The position numbers were made by a program, and so were the translations under genes. Of a stretch of DNA of 48,363 nt, positions 1 through 9,056 are shown in pieces. Below the pieces are notes generated by a model. That model ran no database searches. It was given only the letters and a program-made list of their open reading frames with translations, and was not told where the DNA came from. This stretch comes from Caldithrix sp. (GTDB lineage Bacteria > Zhuqueibacterota > Zhuqueibacteria > Thermofontimicrobiales > Sulfurfontimicrobiaceae): the NCBI GenBank assembly GCA_020722815.1, contig DYKB01000054.1, forward strand, positions 1-48,363, read 5' to 3'. Numbering within the stretch: the stretch's first letter is position 1; the number at the start of each line of letters is the position of its first letter.

Positions 1-116
1 GCTTTGCGATAAGTTATAAGTTCATCATCATGAGGAAAAGTTGGAATTAATCGCTGCTCACAATAAAATTCTGGACGTAAAACGTCAATTCAGGCATTCC
101 CACGCTCCGGCGTGAA
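1..116. repeat. Partial copy of the TCCCACGC palindromic intergenic repeat
   Basis: This is the left-edge copy of a repeat found again three times at 921-1476 and once at the right end of the window. It carries the shared core (TTATAAGTTCA, then TTCTGGACGT, then CAATTCAGGC) and ends in a decayed version of the palindrome built on TCCCACGCTCCGGCGTGGGA. The palindrome is damaged here: GTGAAAACG replaces GTGGGAACG. It continues upstream of the window. It does not look protein-coding. Confidence 0.75.
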
Positions 117-161
117 AACGAGAGGCAAATCACCTTGTTTACCAATTGACAAAGTACGTTT

Positions 162-554
162 TTAAAGAATGACAACAAACTCTTTTTTCACTTTTATAAA
201 ATCATGATCGAAAGTTATAATTTGAGCATCCATTTTCTGGGCAATATAATATTGAAATGCATCGTCAAAATCCAGTTTCCATTGGGACATGTTTTCAATT
301 ATTTCTTTTTCTTCATCAAAGTCTGGATAATAAAAGATTATGGAATCAATTTGGGCAAGACTTTCAATAAACAGCTTCAATTCTGATAATTTTTTTTTAT
401 TCTCGAGAATCACCACTATTGAATGAATTGTAAATGATGAAACAATAAAAGGTTCATTTGACTTAAATAAATCAAACAGTTTTTTTTTCGCAATCTCAGC
501 TCTGGATTGATTGAGCAGAATTTCCAGGAAGATATTTGTATCAATCAATTTCAT
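162..554 (-). CDS. PIN-domain protein, VapC-like putative toxin
   Basis: A 130-residue PIN-fold protein. PIN toxins are Mg-dependent ribonucleases that usually cut tRNA or rRNA. The start is placed at the ATG opening MKLIDTNIFLE because the fold begins there; an upstream in-frame start would add 21 unrelated residues. Acidic residues expected for the metal site are visible: Asp5 in IDTN, Asp95/97/98 in LDFDDAF and Asp116/118 in FDHDF. The start overlaps the end of the upstream small gene by 14 nt, which is the usual translationally coupled toxin-antitoxin layout. The call as a PIN protein is firm. Toxicity and target are inferred from the family and from gene order. Confidence 0.85.
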   Translation of the reverse strand: MKLIDTNIFLEILLNQSRAEIAKKKLFDLFKSNEPFIVSSFTIHSIVVILENKKKLSELKLFIESLAQIDSIIFYYPDFDEEKEIIENMSQWKLDFDDAFQYYIAQKMDAQIITFDHDFIKVKKEFVVIL

Positions 555-786
555 ACTTGTGACTCCAAATAGAACCGAGTTGCTTTTGTAACTCGACAGA
601 ATTAACTTTGAGATCACTTAAACATCCCTGGAGCGAAAAAAGCATTTCCATCGCACGGTAACTATCTTTTAGGGCAGGTTTTTGCAATTTTTTTAAATAA
701 GCAAAGATTTTTAAATAATCAACAGGTTGAATTTTGTCAAGCTCGTCAACCAGCTCTCGTTTGCTGATGCTTAATGTTTGAGACAT
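541..786 (-). CDS. Putative antitoxin partner of the PIN protein
   Basis: An 81-residue, charged and mostly helical protein directly upstream of, and overlapping, the PIN gene. The N-terminus (MSQTLSISKRELVDELDKI) could form a short strand-helix segment, but I cannot assign it to a named antitoxin fold such as AbrB, MetJ/Arc or Phd. A ribosome site AAAGGAT lies about 8 nt before the ATG. The antitoxin role is inferred only from size, order and overlap. Family members normally bind the toxin and repress the operon promoter. The promoter should lie in 787-870, just before the repeat array. Confidence 0.6.
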   Translation of the reverse strand: MSQTLSISKRELVDELDKIQPVDYLKIFAYLKKLQKPALKDSYRAMEMLFSLQGCLSDLKVNSVELQKQLGSIWSHKYEID

Positions 787-870
787 TATTTTATCCTTTT
801 AATTTTTTGAAAAACAAAGGCGATAGTTAAATAATATAAAAACTTATCATGAAAGTCAAGAAAAAAAGCA

Positions 871-1476
871 TTCTCACACCGGAGTATGGGAACAAGAGGC
901 ACCACGATGCACAACCGCCTCGTTCCCACGCTCCGGCGTGGGAACGCATATTTCATCGCTTCGCGATTAGTTATAAGTTCAGCATCGTGAGGAAAAATTG
1001 AAATTATTCGCTTCTCTTAATAACATTCTGGACGTGAAACATCAATTCAGGCATTCCCACGCCGGTGTGTGGGAACGAGGGGCACCGTGATGCCCCATAT
1101 CCTCGTTCCCACGCTCCGGCGTGGGAATGCATATTTCATCGCTTCGCGATTAGTTATAAGTTCAGCATCGTGAGGAAAAATTGAAATTATTCGCTTCTCT
1201 TAATAACATTCTGGACGTGAAACGTCATTCAGGCATTCCCACGCCAAAGCGTGGGAACGAGGGGCATCATATCCTCGTTCCCACGCTCCGGCGTGGGAAC
1301 GAGAGGCATCAGATCCTCGTTCCCACGCTCCGGCGTGGGAATGCCTATTTCATCGCTTCGCGATAAGTTATAAGTTCAGCATCGTGAGGAGATGTTGGAA
1401 TTATTCGCTGCTCACAATAACGTTCTGGACGTGAAACGTCAATTCAGGCATTCCCACGCCAAAGCGTGGGAACGAG
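871..1476. repeat. Array of three-plus copies of the TCCCACGC palindromic repeat
   Basis: This fills most of the 787-1526 gene-free gap. Three near-identical units of about 155 nt start at 921, 1104 and 1318. Each runs from a strong palindrome (TCCCACGCTCCGGCGTGGGA) through a conserved 100-nt middle to a second palindrome (1052, 1233, 1449). An extra lone palindrome sits at 1276 and a decayed one near 871-892. Every unit can therefore fold into two GC-rich hairpins bracketing an AT-rich middle. The short reading frame across 1181-1366 (PTLRRGN repeats) is a by-product of the palindromes, not a gene. Confidence 0.85.
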
Positions 1477-1526
1477 GGGAAATTCAACATTCATAATTCA
1501 AAATTTATCATTCCCAAAGGTTACGT

Positions 1527-4500
1527 ATGAATTTGATTTCAAATTCCATCCGCCGGCCGGTGGCGGTGACCATGTGTTATCTGGTAATATTTTTTATGGG
1601 TGTGGCGGCGCTGTATCGGCTGCCGGTGGAACTGGTACCGGAGGTGGATTATCCCAAATTGACAGTCAACACCTCGTGGTACGACAGCTCACCGGAAGCG
1701 GTTGAGGCGCATATTACAGCTCCCATCGAGGCGGTGGCCAATACGGTGCGGCATGTGCATAAAGTCGAATCCACCAGTTCCGAGGGCAGTTCTGTCGTCG
1801 ATATTGAGTTCCTGCGGGGAACCGATATGGATTTTGCCGCGCTGGAATTAAATGAAAAATTATCAAAAGTCTATGATGAATTGCCTTTCGGCGTAACACA
1901 TCCCCGGATACAGAAATTTGTGCCGCGTGAATTTCAAACGGGACAGTTTTTGACTTATCATGTGGCAGGCCCGTTTACGCCGGATTATTTGCGGGAATTG
2001 CTCCAGAAAAAGTTGAAAAATCCACTCATGGGTGTAAAAGGCGTGGCCGGGGTCGAGATTCGCGGCGGGGAGGAGCCGGAAATCCGCATCGAAATCAATC
2101 CACAGAAACAGCAGGCGTTTGGAATTTCCCAGGAACAGCTCGTTCAGGCACTTCAGACACTGCACCTGCGCGTGGATGCGGGCAAAATTTATCAGCAGGG
2201 GAAGAAATGGAGCCTGTTAGTGGAAATGCCGCTGGATTCAATCGAAACAATTGAACAATCCATTATTGCCAACCAGCAGGGGCGACTCATTCGGCTTTCA
2301 GATATTGGTCGTTTGGTCAAAACATATCAACCGCCGCGCCGGTTTACCCGCATCAACGGGCAATCTGCGGTGTTACTCATCCTGGAACGGGAAGTGGGAA
2401 CCAACACCATTGAAGTAGCCGATCGGGTATTTGCCCGACTGGAACAGCTTAAATCGAATCTGCCAGTGTCGATCAAATTATTCAAGCAACTGGATCAAAG
2501 CGAAAAAATCCGCACGGAATTTGCCGATCTTTCGCAGCGGTCACTATTTTCCATTCTGGTGATTTTCCTGGTGCTCGTGGCGTTCCTGAAGAGTTTTAAA
2601 ACGCCTGTCATCATTCTCCTCAGCATTTTCTTTTCGGTTCTTTTAACGGTTAATCTTTTTTATTTTGCAAAAATGGGCTTTAACCTCATCACGCTGGCCG
2701 GGCTGGCGCTGGGATTCGGGATGCTGGTGGATAATTCCATCGTCGTAGTGGATAATATTTTCCGATACCATCACGCCGGCGAAAAAGCAATAGAAGCCGC
2801 CGAAAAGGGGACAAAAGGCGTGGCATTAGCCATTATCGCCTCGACTTTAACCACAATTGTCGTTTTTCTGCCTTTTTTATATATGACGGGCGAATTGCGA
2901 ATTTATTATCTCCCCTTCGCCAGTGCCGTGGGGCTATCACTGGCAGCATCGCTCGTGGTTGCATTTACTTTAACACCGGCTTTGACGGCACGCTTGCTCC
3001 CCGAACATCATGTAAAAGAAGAACCTCATTTTTCCAAAACAAAGCCAAATTTCGGCCTTTGGAGAGGCTTAAAAGCCGTTTTCAATCCGGAACACTATCG
3101 AAATTATCTGCAATGGGCATTTAAATATCGCTGGGTTGTAATCTTCGGGACGATTTTTTTATTTGCCGGCAGCTATTATCTTTTCGATAAATACGTTACC
3201 AAAGGCACGATCTGGAACTGGGAGTCCGGCACTTACCTGATGGTGAATATTTCCATGCCGGTGGGCTCGGAGCTGGAAATGACGGATAGTATTGCCCGAA
3301 AATTTGAAGAAAAGCTGGTGGGACACCCCGAACTGGAGCGGATTCATCTGGATGTCTATAAAGAATTCGCCCGGATGCACATCACTTTTCCACCGGAACT
3401 GGAATTGACCGCGGTTCCCCTGATCTGGAAAGATTTTCTCATTGGCATGGCGACCCAATACGCAGGCGTAAGTGTCAGTGTCGCTGGCTATGGACCCGGC
3501 TTTTATAGCGGTGGTGGCGGTGCTGCTCCCAGCTATCATTTGACGATGCTGGGGTATAATTATAATGAGGTAAAACGCTTTGCCGAAGAAACCGGACGTA
3601 AACTGGCGCGAAATGCCCGAGTGCGTGATGTCAACACCAATTCGCAGGGCTGGTTTATGCGGGATGATCAGTTTGAAATGGTACTAAGACCCGACCGAAA
3701 CCAGCTTGACCGTTATCAGATGACACATCAGGAATTGTTTAATCAGCTTCAGACTTATTTACGGGAAAATTTGCAATTACGGAAGATTCAGCTCCGGAAT
3801 CAGGAAATTGCGCTGAGTGTCAAAGTCGAAAACACGCAAAATTTTGATGATAAAGCCCTGGAACAGCTTCTTATCACTACACCTGCCGGTGAAAAATTGC
3901 GGCTTTCCGAGGTGGCAGAAATCTCGCAGCGCCAGGTGATGGGGCAAATCGTCCGCGAGGATCAGCAATATCAGCGGGGAATCGCTTTTGAATTCAGGGG
4001 ACCGCCTAAAATGGGTGATAAATATGTGGATGCGATTTTGAAAAATACCCATCTGCCACCGGGTTACAAACTGGAGCGGCGGTCTTTTTTATTTATGCGT
4101 GAGGAGGAAAAGCAGCAAATTTATATCGTTCTGGCAGTGTCGCTTTTATTGGTGTTTATGGTCACGGCAGCCTTGTTCGAATCACTGAAGCAGCCGCTCA
4201 TCGTGATTCTAACCGTCCCCATGGCGCTGATTGGCGTTTTCGTACTGTTTTATTGGACCGATGCGGGCTTTGATCGCAATGCATATATCGGGGTGATTTT
4301 GCTGAGCGGGATTGTGGTCAATAACAGCATTATTTTAATCGACCATATCAATGCGCTTCGGCGTGCGGACTATTCCAGAACCGAGGCGATTATTCAGGGA
4401 GCGCAGGATCGCGTCCGACCAATTCTGATGACCAGCGGGACGACTATCGTGGGGCTATTACCGTTGATTTTGTTCGCCAGTGACAAAACGAGTATCTGGT

Positions 4501-4595
4501 ATTCACTGGCCCTGGCGACGATTGGCGGATTGCTTAGTTCAGTTTTTCTGGTGTTAACCGTGATTCCGGTGATTTATTATTTGTTTACGAAGTGA
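1527..4595 (+). CDS. RND-family efflux permease (AcrB/MexB-like)
   Basis: A 1022-residue inner-membrane proton antiporter subunit of a tripartite efflux pump; the usual family length is 1000-1050. The first membrane helix follows ISNSIRRPVAV. Two large periplasmic loops separate helix blocks around residues 330-480 and 850-1020. The proton-relay helix carries GMLVDNSIVVVDN with Asp402, and the symmetric second half has GIVVNNSIILIDH near residue 930. Substrate cannot be told from sequence; the loops do not show a recognisable metal site. The adaptor gene follows after a gap holding a MITE-like element, and no TolC-type channel is nearby, so the outer-membrane partner must be encoded elsewhere. 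Translation starts at ATG 1527 behind a weak AAAGG site. Confidence 0.93.
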   Translation: MNLISNSIRRPVAVTMCYLVIFFMGVAALYRLPVELVPEVDYPKLTVNTSWYDSSPEAVEAHITAPIEAVANTVRHVHKVESTSSEGSSVVDIEFLRGTDMDFAALELNEKLSKVYDELPFGVTHPRIQKFVPREFQTGQFLTYHVAGPFTPDYLRELLQKKLKNPLMGVKGVAGVEIRGGEEPEIRIEINPQKQQAFGISQEQLVQALQTLHLRVDAGKIYQQGKKWSLLVEMPLDSIETIEQSIIANQQGRLIRLSDIGRLVKTYQPPRRFTRINGQSAVLLILEREVGTNTIEVADRVFARLEQLKSNLPVSIKLFKQLDQSEKIRTEFADLSQRSLFSILVIFLVLVAFLKSFKTPVIILLSIFFSVLLTVNLFYFAKMGFNLITLAGLALGFGMLVDNSIVVVDNIFRYHHAGEKAIEAAEKGTKGVALAIIASTLTTIVVFLPFLYMTGELRIYYLPFASAVGLSLAASLVVAFTLTPALTARLLPEHHVKEEPHFSKTKPNFGLWRGLKAVFNPEHYRNYLQWAFKYRWVVIFGTIFLFAGSYYLFDKYVTKGTIWNWESGTYLMVNISMPVGSELEMTDSIARKFEEKLVGHPELERIHLDVYKEFARMHITFPPELELTAVPLIWKDFLIGMATQYAGVSVSVAGYGPGFYSGGGGAAPSYHLTMLGYNYNEVKRFAEETGRKLARNARVRDVNTNSQGWFMRDDQFEMVLRPDRNQLDRYQMTHQELFNQLQTYLRENLQLRKIQLRNQEIALSVKVENTQNFDDKALEQLLITTPAGEKLRLSEVAEISQRQVMGQIVREDQQYQRGIAFEFRGPPKMGDKYVDAILKNTHLPPGYKLERRSFLFMREEEKQQIYIVLAVSLLLVFMVTAALFESLKQPLIVILTVPMALIGVFVLFYWTDAGFDRNAYIGVILLSGIVVNNSIILIDHINALRRADYSRTEAIIQGAQDRVRPILMTSGTTIVGLLPLILFASDKTSIWYSLALATIGGLLSSVFLVLTVIPVIYYLFTK

Positions 4596-4842
4596 ATTTT
4601 GGGCTTTTGGCTGTTGGCATCTGGCTGTTGGCTGATAGGATGGAAAAGCTGCAAGATCGTGAGCAAAATTCATGAATTGGGTCATCCAGGAGCCTGAAGT
4701 GAAAGGTAATCGTTCATAGGATGGATCGATGCTGTCATTCCCGAATGTTTTACCCGACAAAAACCTTCGGGTACAAGTTTGGCGGGAATCCATTGGTTTT
4801 TGACAGAATTTTCAGGACGAACTGTATTTTTTAAATTTTTTC
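4596..4842. other. Gene-free spacer with simple and decayed repeats
   Basis: Just after the RND stop there is a GGCTGTTGGC-type simple repeat (4605-4637). Around 4733-4797 is a decayed inverted repeat related to the GTCATTCCCG / GCGGGAAT class, in which CCCGA...TTCGGG pairs. I see no reading frame with codon character, and the reverse-strand frame across it is not convincing. Confidence 0.5.
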
Positions 4843-5006
4843 TTCATTACCGTGCACTTTTTTATCAATTATTGTTGTACCACGCTTATGACCCTCACCC
4901 CAACCCTCTCCCAAAGGGAGAGGGCGCAGCTATTCCCTCTCCTCTTTGGCGAGAGGGTTAGGGTGAGGAGTCAGATTTGGCAATTTTAAAAAGTGTACGG
5001 TAGCAA
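4843..5006. mobile_element. MITE-like element, family A (TACCGTACAC ends)
   Basis: A 164-bp element with terminal inverted repeats: TTCATTACCGTGCACTTTTT on the left and its near-complement ending GTGTACGGTAGCAA on the right. The inside is a long imperfect palindrome, with CCCTCACCCCAACCCTCTCCC on one arm and its complement on the other. It encodes nothing. Related copies lie at 6765, 14147, 21098, 33660 and 42737. No clean target duplication is visible here, so this is probably an older copy. It separates the RND permease from its adaptor gene. Confidence 0.75.
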
Positions 5007-5083
5007 TAATCCGGTAAATCCTGTTCATCCCATCAAAAAAATTAGCTCGTACAAAATTATCAAATATAAAAGGATAACAAAAT

Positions 5084-6343
5084 ATGTTCAAAAAAATCAT
5101 TCGCGATGTGATTATTATTGGCTGTCTGGCACTGGTGGTTTATCTTTTTATTAAACCGATTCTCAACAAACAAAATGCCGCCGAGGCTGCAACCGATACA
5201 GAGGCCACCCTGTCAACCGAAGGCTCATCGGGGAGTGTTTCGCTGCCGGTTCAGGCGCAGCCAGCATTTATTGGTGATCTTGTGATTCGTGTTTCCGCAA
5301 CCGGGGTGACGGAGCCATTTCAGCTCATTACCATCGTTCCGAAAATAAGCGGCGAGATTGTGGAACTGCCGGTTTATGAAGGTCGGAATGTCCGGAAAGG
5401 GGATTTGCTGTTCCGATTTGATGATCGCGAGGTGAAACTGGCAGTCGCTGAAGCGCGTGGAAGTTTACTTAAGGCGCAAGGGGAATTTGGCATCTGGAAT
5501 TACAGCCGAAATGAAACTAAAAATAATCCCAATGCATCTTCTTCCCATTCTTCCGAAATTGAAAAAAAATGGCAGCAGGCACAGGAAAAATTTGCCCGCG
5601 GAGAATTGAGCGATTCATTATTACAGCAAGCCCGCATTGCTTACGAAACAGCCAATGTCATGGCTGGAAAAAATCAGTTGGAAGTGGCCGAAGCTTCCAC
5701 GGGTCTCCTGCAGGCGCGAACGGCCCTGGAAAAGGCGCAACTGGCACTGGCCTATTGTGAAATCAAAGCTCCTTTTGCCGGTTTCGTCGGGAATCTGGAG
5801 ATTGCCAATCATCAATTTGTTTCGGCAGGGAAAGAATGCTGCCAATTGGTAGATTTATCGCAGGTCAAAGTCGCCGTCGGTGTGCTGGAAAATGAAGTGG
5901 GATTTCTCCAGCCAGGCCGAAAAGCGGCGGTGACCTTTCCCGCCTTCCCCAATCAGGTCTTTGAAGGGCGAATTGAAACGATTAATCCGGTGATTGATCC
6001 CAAAACACGCACCTGCCGGGTGACCGTTATCATTCCCAATTCACAAAGCAAAATAAAATCGGGCATGTTCGCCTACGTCAAGCTGGACGCGCAGATCTTT
6101 CACGAAAAATTTCTCGTTCCCAAACCGGCGGTTTTGATTCGCGATAATCGCAAGTTGGTATTTATCGTGCGCGAGGGCATGGCGAAATGGTGTTATGTGG
6201 AAACCGGGCTGGAAAATGAAGATTATGTAGAAGTGCTGGAATCCAAATTTGAATTGAAGCCGGAAGAATTGGTGATTACCGATGGGCATTTTACTTTGAT
6301 TCATGATGCGCCGGTACGGGTGGTAGATGCGAAAAAGGAATAA
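5084..6343 (+). CDS. RND efflux periplasmic adaptor (membrane fusion protein)
   Basis: A 419-residue HlyD/AcrA-type adaptor linking the inner-membrane pump to an outer-membrane channel. One N-terminal membrane anchor (residues about 8-27, VIIIGCLALVVYLFI) is followed by a low-complexity Ala/Thr/Ser linker. Next come a barrel-sandwich half (VEGRNVRKGDLL type, about 95-130), a helical hairpin (about 130-225), the second lipoyl half with APFAGFVGN and a beta-barrel domain with PGRKAAVTFPAFP. Translation begins behind an AAAAGGATAAC site. It almost certainly works with the permease at 1527. The reverse order (permease then adaptor) and the 488-bp gap suggest that a once tighter operon was split by repeat insertion. 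Confidence 0.92.
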   Translation: MFKKIIRDVIIIGCLALVVYLFIKPILNKQNAAEAATDTEATLSTEGSSGSVSLPVQAQPAFIGDLVIRVSATGVTEPFQLITIVPKISGEIVELPVYEGRNVRKGDLLFRFDDREVKLAVAEARGSLLKAQGEFGIWNYSRNETKNNPNASSSHSSEIEKKWQQAQEKFARGELSDSLLQQARIAYETANVMAGKNQLEVAEASTGLLQARTALEKAQLALAYCEIKAPFAGFVGNLEIANHQFVSAGKECCQLVDLSQVKVAVGVLENEVGFLQPGRKAAVTFPAFPNQVFEGRIETINPVIDPKTRTCRVTVIIPNSQSKIKSGMFAYVKLDAQIFHEKFLVPKPAVLIRDNRKLVFIVREGMAKWCYVETGLENEDYVEVLESKFELKPEELVITDGHFTLIHDAPVRVVDAKKE

Positions 6344-6755
6344 TCGTGAAGACGAACAGGCGAGGGGGAATATAGAATTGCGAATTGTGAATTGGGAATG
6401 GAGAATTGATAATTGATAATTGATAATTGTGAATTGTGAATTGTGAATTATTTCTTTGTCCCTGACCTATTTTTGGGGTCTCGCGCTGTTTTTAAAAAGT
6501 TAAAGGGGGGATTTCATGAACTCAGAACCTTAGAATTTTCATATCCACTCAATAATTACTGACAATTTAAGAATAAAGCTTGCTGTCATTAACTCGCTTG
6601 AATATTCGCAGAATAATTTATGGCAGAATTATTCTGCTATTAATTATTCTGCTATAAAATTTTTTTTTCTTGTAAACTCAAATTGATGTCGTTACCACCT
6701 ATCATTGAACGGATACGAATTTTCCATTTTAAAATTTGAATAATTGATTGTCTTA
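6344..6755. repeat. Gene-free spacer with AATTGATAATTG tandem repeats and an AATTATTCTGC hairpin cluster
   Basis: From about 6375 to 6450 the sequence is a run of AATTGATAATTG and GAATTGTGAATT units, a low-complexity tandem repeat. At 6608-6618 GCAGAATAATT pairs perfectly with 6627-6637 AATTATTCTGC (11-bp stem, 8-nt loop). A third copy of AATTATTCTGC sits at 6642-6652 and is followed by a T-rich stretch. This could act as a terminator for the pump genes, but that is a guess from shape. Confidence 0.6.
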
Positions 6756-6925
6756 ACACTTAACTTCTCTACCGTACACTTTTTTATAATTTTTCTTTGA
6801 GCCCCATTTTTGACCCTCACCCCAACCCTCTCCCTTTTCGACAAGCTCAGGGCTGGCAAGAGAAGGTTAGGGTGAGGGGTCAGATCAGGCAGAATCAAAA
6901 AATGTACGGTAATGAAACACTTAAC
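6756..6925. mobile_element. MITE-like element, family A, with 9-bp target duplication
   Basis: The element spans 6765-6916 (152 bp) and is flanked by identical ACACTTAAC at 6756-6764 and 6917-6925. Its ends read TTCTCTACCGTACACTTTTT on the left and the complement of TTCATTACCGTACATTTTTT on the right. The interior is the CCCTCACCCCAACCCTCTCCC palindrome. A short CGACAAGCTCAGGGC stretch, itself a common repeat word, replaces part of the central loop. The clean duplication suggests a fairly recent insertion by a transposase acting in trans. It lies just upstream of the broken propeller gene. Confidence 0.82.
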
Positions 6926-6943
6926 TCAGAAAGGAAGAAAAAA

Positions 6944-8117
6944 ATGAAAAAATTGTACTTTTCGATTTTAATGATGCTGGTCGCGCTGCATCAGGCTATT
7001 TTGAAATGAATTTCATTAATTCACAACTTAACGCCCAAACACTCGATCTCACTAGATATAAATCACTCACTTATCTCGATCTTCCCGAAAGTCAACGAAA
7101 AGATCTGGAAATAACAAAATCCACCATCATCATTCAGAATAAAGATATTGAAGCTCTTGCTATTGAAAAGGTAAAGGACATCACTTTGAAATGTGACCTG
7201 ATGATTCAGGATGATGGGAGTGATACCAATAAAATTTTTTTCCGAACTGGCCGTATTGAAACTGACCCAAATGGAATATTTATATCGCCCAATATAATGA
7301 CTGTATAATTCGAAAATTTGATGCAAAAGGGAATTTTCTGTGCCAGATTGGCCAGAAAGGGCAGGGACCTGGTGAATTTTTGAATATTTCTACAATGAAA
7401 ATTCACCAGGATATTTTATACGTGGTCGATGGTCAAAATAAAAGACTTAATAAGTTTTCGCGAAATGGGAAATTTATAAAATCCTCAAGGTTAACGGCAT
7501 CAAATTCATACGCTGAGAGTATCGAAATTGATGGTTCTGGTAATATATATTTAAGTTATTATGATGGCACTCAGGAGAAAGTCATTCACCATTACAGTGC
7601 CGATGGTATATACTTAAAATCTTTTGGAGCCCCCCTCTTCTATGGAAAACCGCCGGACTATATTTATGATCAGTTACAGGAAAATTACGCAGTTGGACAT
7701 TTATCACTCAATACAAACTCACTTTTTTTCACCCGGGTTAATCCGTATGAAATCAGACAATACGATTTGAATGGAAATCTGTTGAAAAAGATTTTTCGGC
7801 AGAATACATTCATGCCAATTGCTGACGTTAAAAAGAAGGAGGATCAATATACGTTCATAATTCCGGTAATGTCAAACCTGATTTTTGTATATCAGGATTT
7901 GCTATTCAATATTGTCAGATTAAGACCCAATAAAGTCGACAAGAATAATTGCCTCATTGATGTTTTCGATTTAAAGGGGCATTTACTTAAATCAGTTAAA
8001 ATGAAAAATATTGATTTCAGAGGTATCGATTTCCGTGGTCATCTGTATGGTATATCGCTTTCGAATGATGATGCAGAACAGATCGTCAAATATAAATTAA
8101 AGGTGAACCTTCAATAA
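6944..8117 (+). pseudogene. Secreted 6-bladed beta-propeller (NHL-like) protein, two frameshifts
   Basis: Three consecutive reading frames together make one protein. Frame one gives a signal peptide (MKKLYFSILMMLVALHQ) behind an AGAAAGGAAG site. Frame two (from 7006) gives NAQTLDLTRYKSL and onward. Frame three (readable from about 7268) gives NIYIAQYNDCIIRKFDAKGN, then IGQKGQGPGEF and the propeller blades to 8117. The GQGPGEF and YVVDGQNKRLNKF-type motifs are typical of exported 6-bladed propeller proteins. Each junction is explained by loss of a single A: AAA|TGA near 7004 and GGA|ATA near 7270. So this is either a decaying gene or a gene with two sequencing/assembly errors. Its original role was probably extracytoplasmic binding; no catalytic residues can be named. 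Confidence 0.8.
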
Positions 8118-8582
8118 TAGAAGAAGCCAGGTGGGGGTAGAAAGGATTTTTTATTAATTGCTTTCTACACACTCATCTAAAAATTAAAAGCATAGCGGTC
8201 AAACGGATCTGAGATTAAACCAACGGTCAGGTCAGAATATTTATTTCAGGCAATTATTGCTTTGGGAAATAAACTCCTTCTTATATCACCAGAAAATCGT
8301 ATTTTCGGAGAAATCCGAAAAATCGCTAAGATTAGCCCATCAGCAGCAAAATAAGCCTATTGCGACACCCGTTATAAAGATAATCCGCTCAAATTTTAAA
8401 ATAATTCTAAAAATTAAGCTTGATTTTTGACTTTATTTGGCTTAAATTTTACTGCATGATTTATTAAATCGCATGGTGAAGTGATTCACATCAATCAAAT
8501 TTATAAAATTTTGGATACCTTTCGGCTAAAAGTTCGTATAATAATTTAGTAATTTTACACAATTTTATAAGGAGACAAAATC
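8118..8582. promoter_or_regulatory. Gene-free spacer with a possible promoter for the YkvA-like gene
   Basis: No gene or clear repeat is visible. A TTGGAT at 8511 and a TATAAT at 8537 resemble a sigma-70 -35/-10 pair, although the 20-nt spacer is longer than ideal. A good ribosome site AAGGAG lies at 8569-8574, 8 nt before the ATG at 8583. The promoter assignment is weak. Confidence 0.25.
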
Positions 8583-9026
8583 ATGGCTTCAAAAGAACCG
8601 GCTGATTTTTATCAATATTTACGTAGTCGCATTAAAGAGTGGGCTGCCAGCGTAACCGGAAAAAACAGCAAATGGGTGGATTATATATTATTTGCCCCGG
8701 ATCTGTTTCATCTGCTCTGGAAACTGTCAACCGATCCCCGGATTGCAGCCCCGGAAAAAATAAAACTGCTGGCTGCAATAGCTTATTTTATTTCGCCATT
8801 GGATTTGATGCCCGAGATTTTATTTGGCCCATTTGGATTTATTGATGATATCGCCGTCGCGGCGTTTGTCCTCAATGGCATCATTAATAAAACGCCAAAG
8901 GAGATAATCGATAGTTACTGGGCGGGTGACCAGGACGTACTGCAGGTGATTCAAAAAATCCTCCAGGCTGCTGATGATATGATTGGCGCAGGGCTCTGGC
9001 AAAAAATTAAACGCAATTTTTCTTAA
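8583..9026 (+). CDS. YkvA family protein (DUF1232)
   Basis: A 147-residue protein with the short DUF1232 core near residues 60-100: LAAIAYFISPLDLMPEILFGPFGFIDD. The pattern AYxxSPxDLxPexxxGPxGxxDD is characteristic of the family. Members are small, probably membrane-associated proteins, and their biochemical role is unknown. The flanking parts are amphipathic and charged. The next gene starts about 30 nt downstream on the same strand, so co-transcription with the signalling protein is likely. Confidence 0.85.
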   Translation: MASKEPADFYQYLRSRIKEWAASVTGKNSKWVDYILFAPDLFHLLWKLSTDPRIAAPEKIKLLAAIAYFISPLDLMPEILFGPFGFIDDIAVAAFVLNGIINKTPKEIIDSYWAGDQDVLQVIQKILQAADDMIGAGLWQKIKRNFS

Positions 9027-9056
9027 AATCCGGATAAAAATCCGTGGTGAGTGCTT

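Noticed and set aside
1181..1366. A 61-codon plus-strand frame with LVPTLRRGN repeats
   Set aside because: It is a translation of the palindromic repeat units themselves; such peptides are a known annotation artefact of this repeat type, and there is no ribosome site or homologous protein character.
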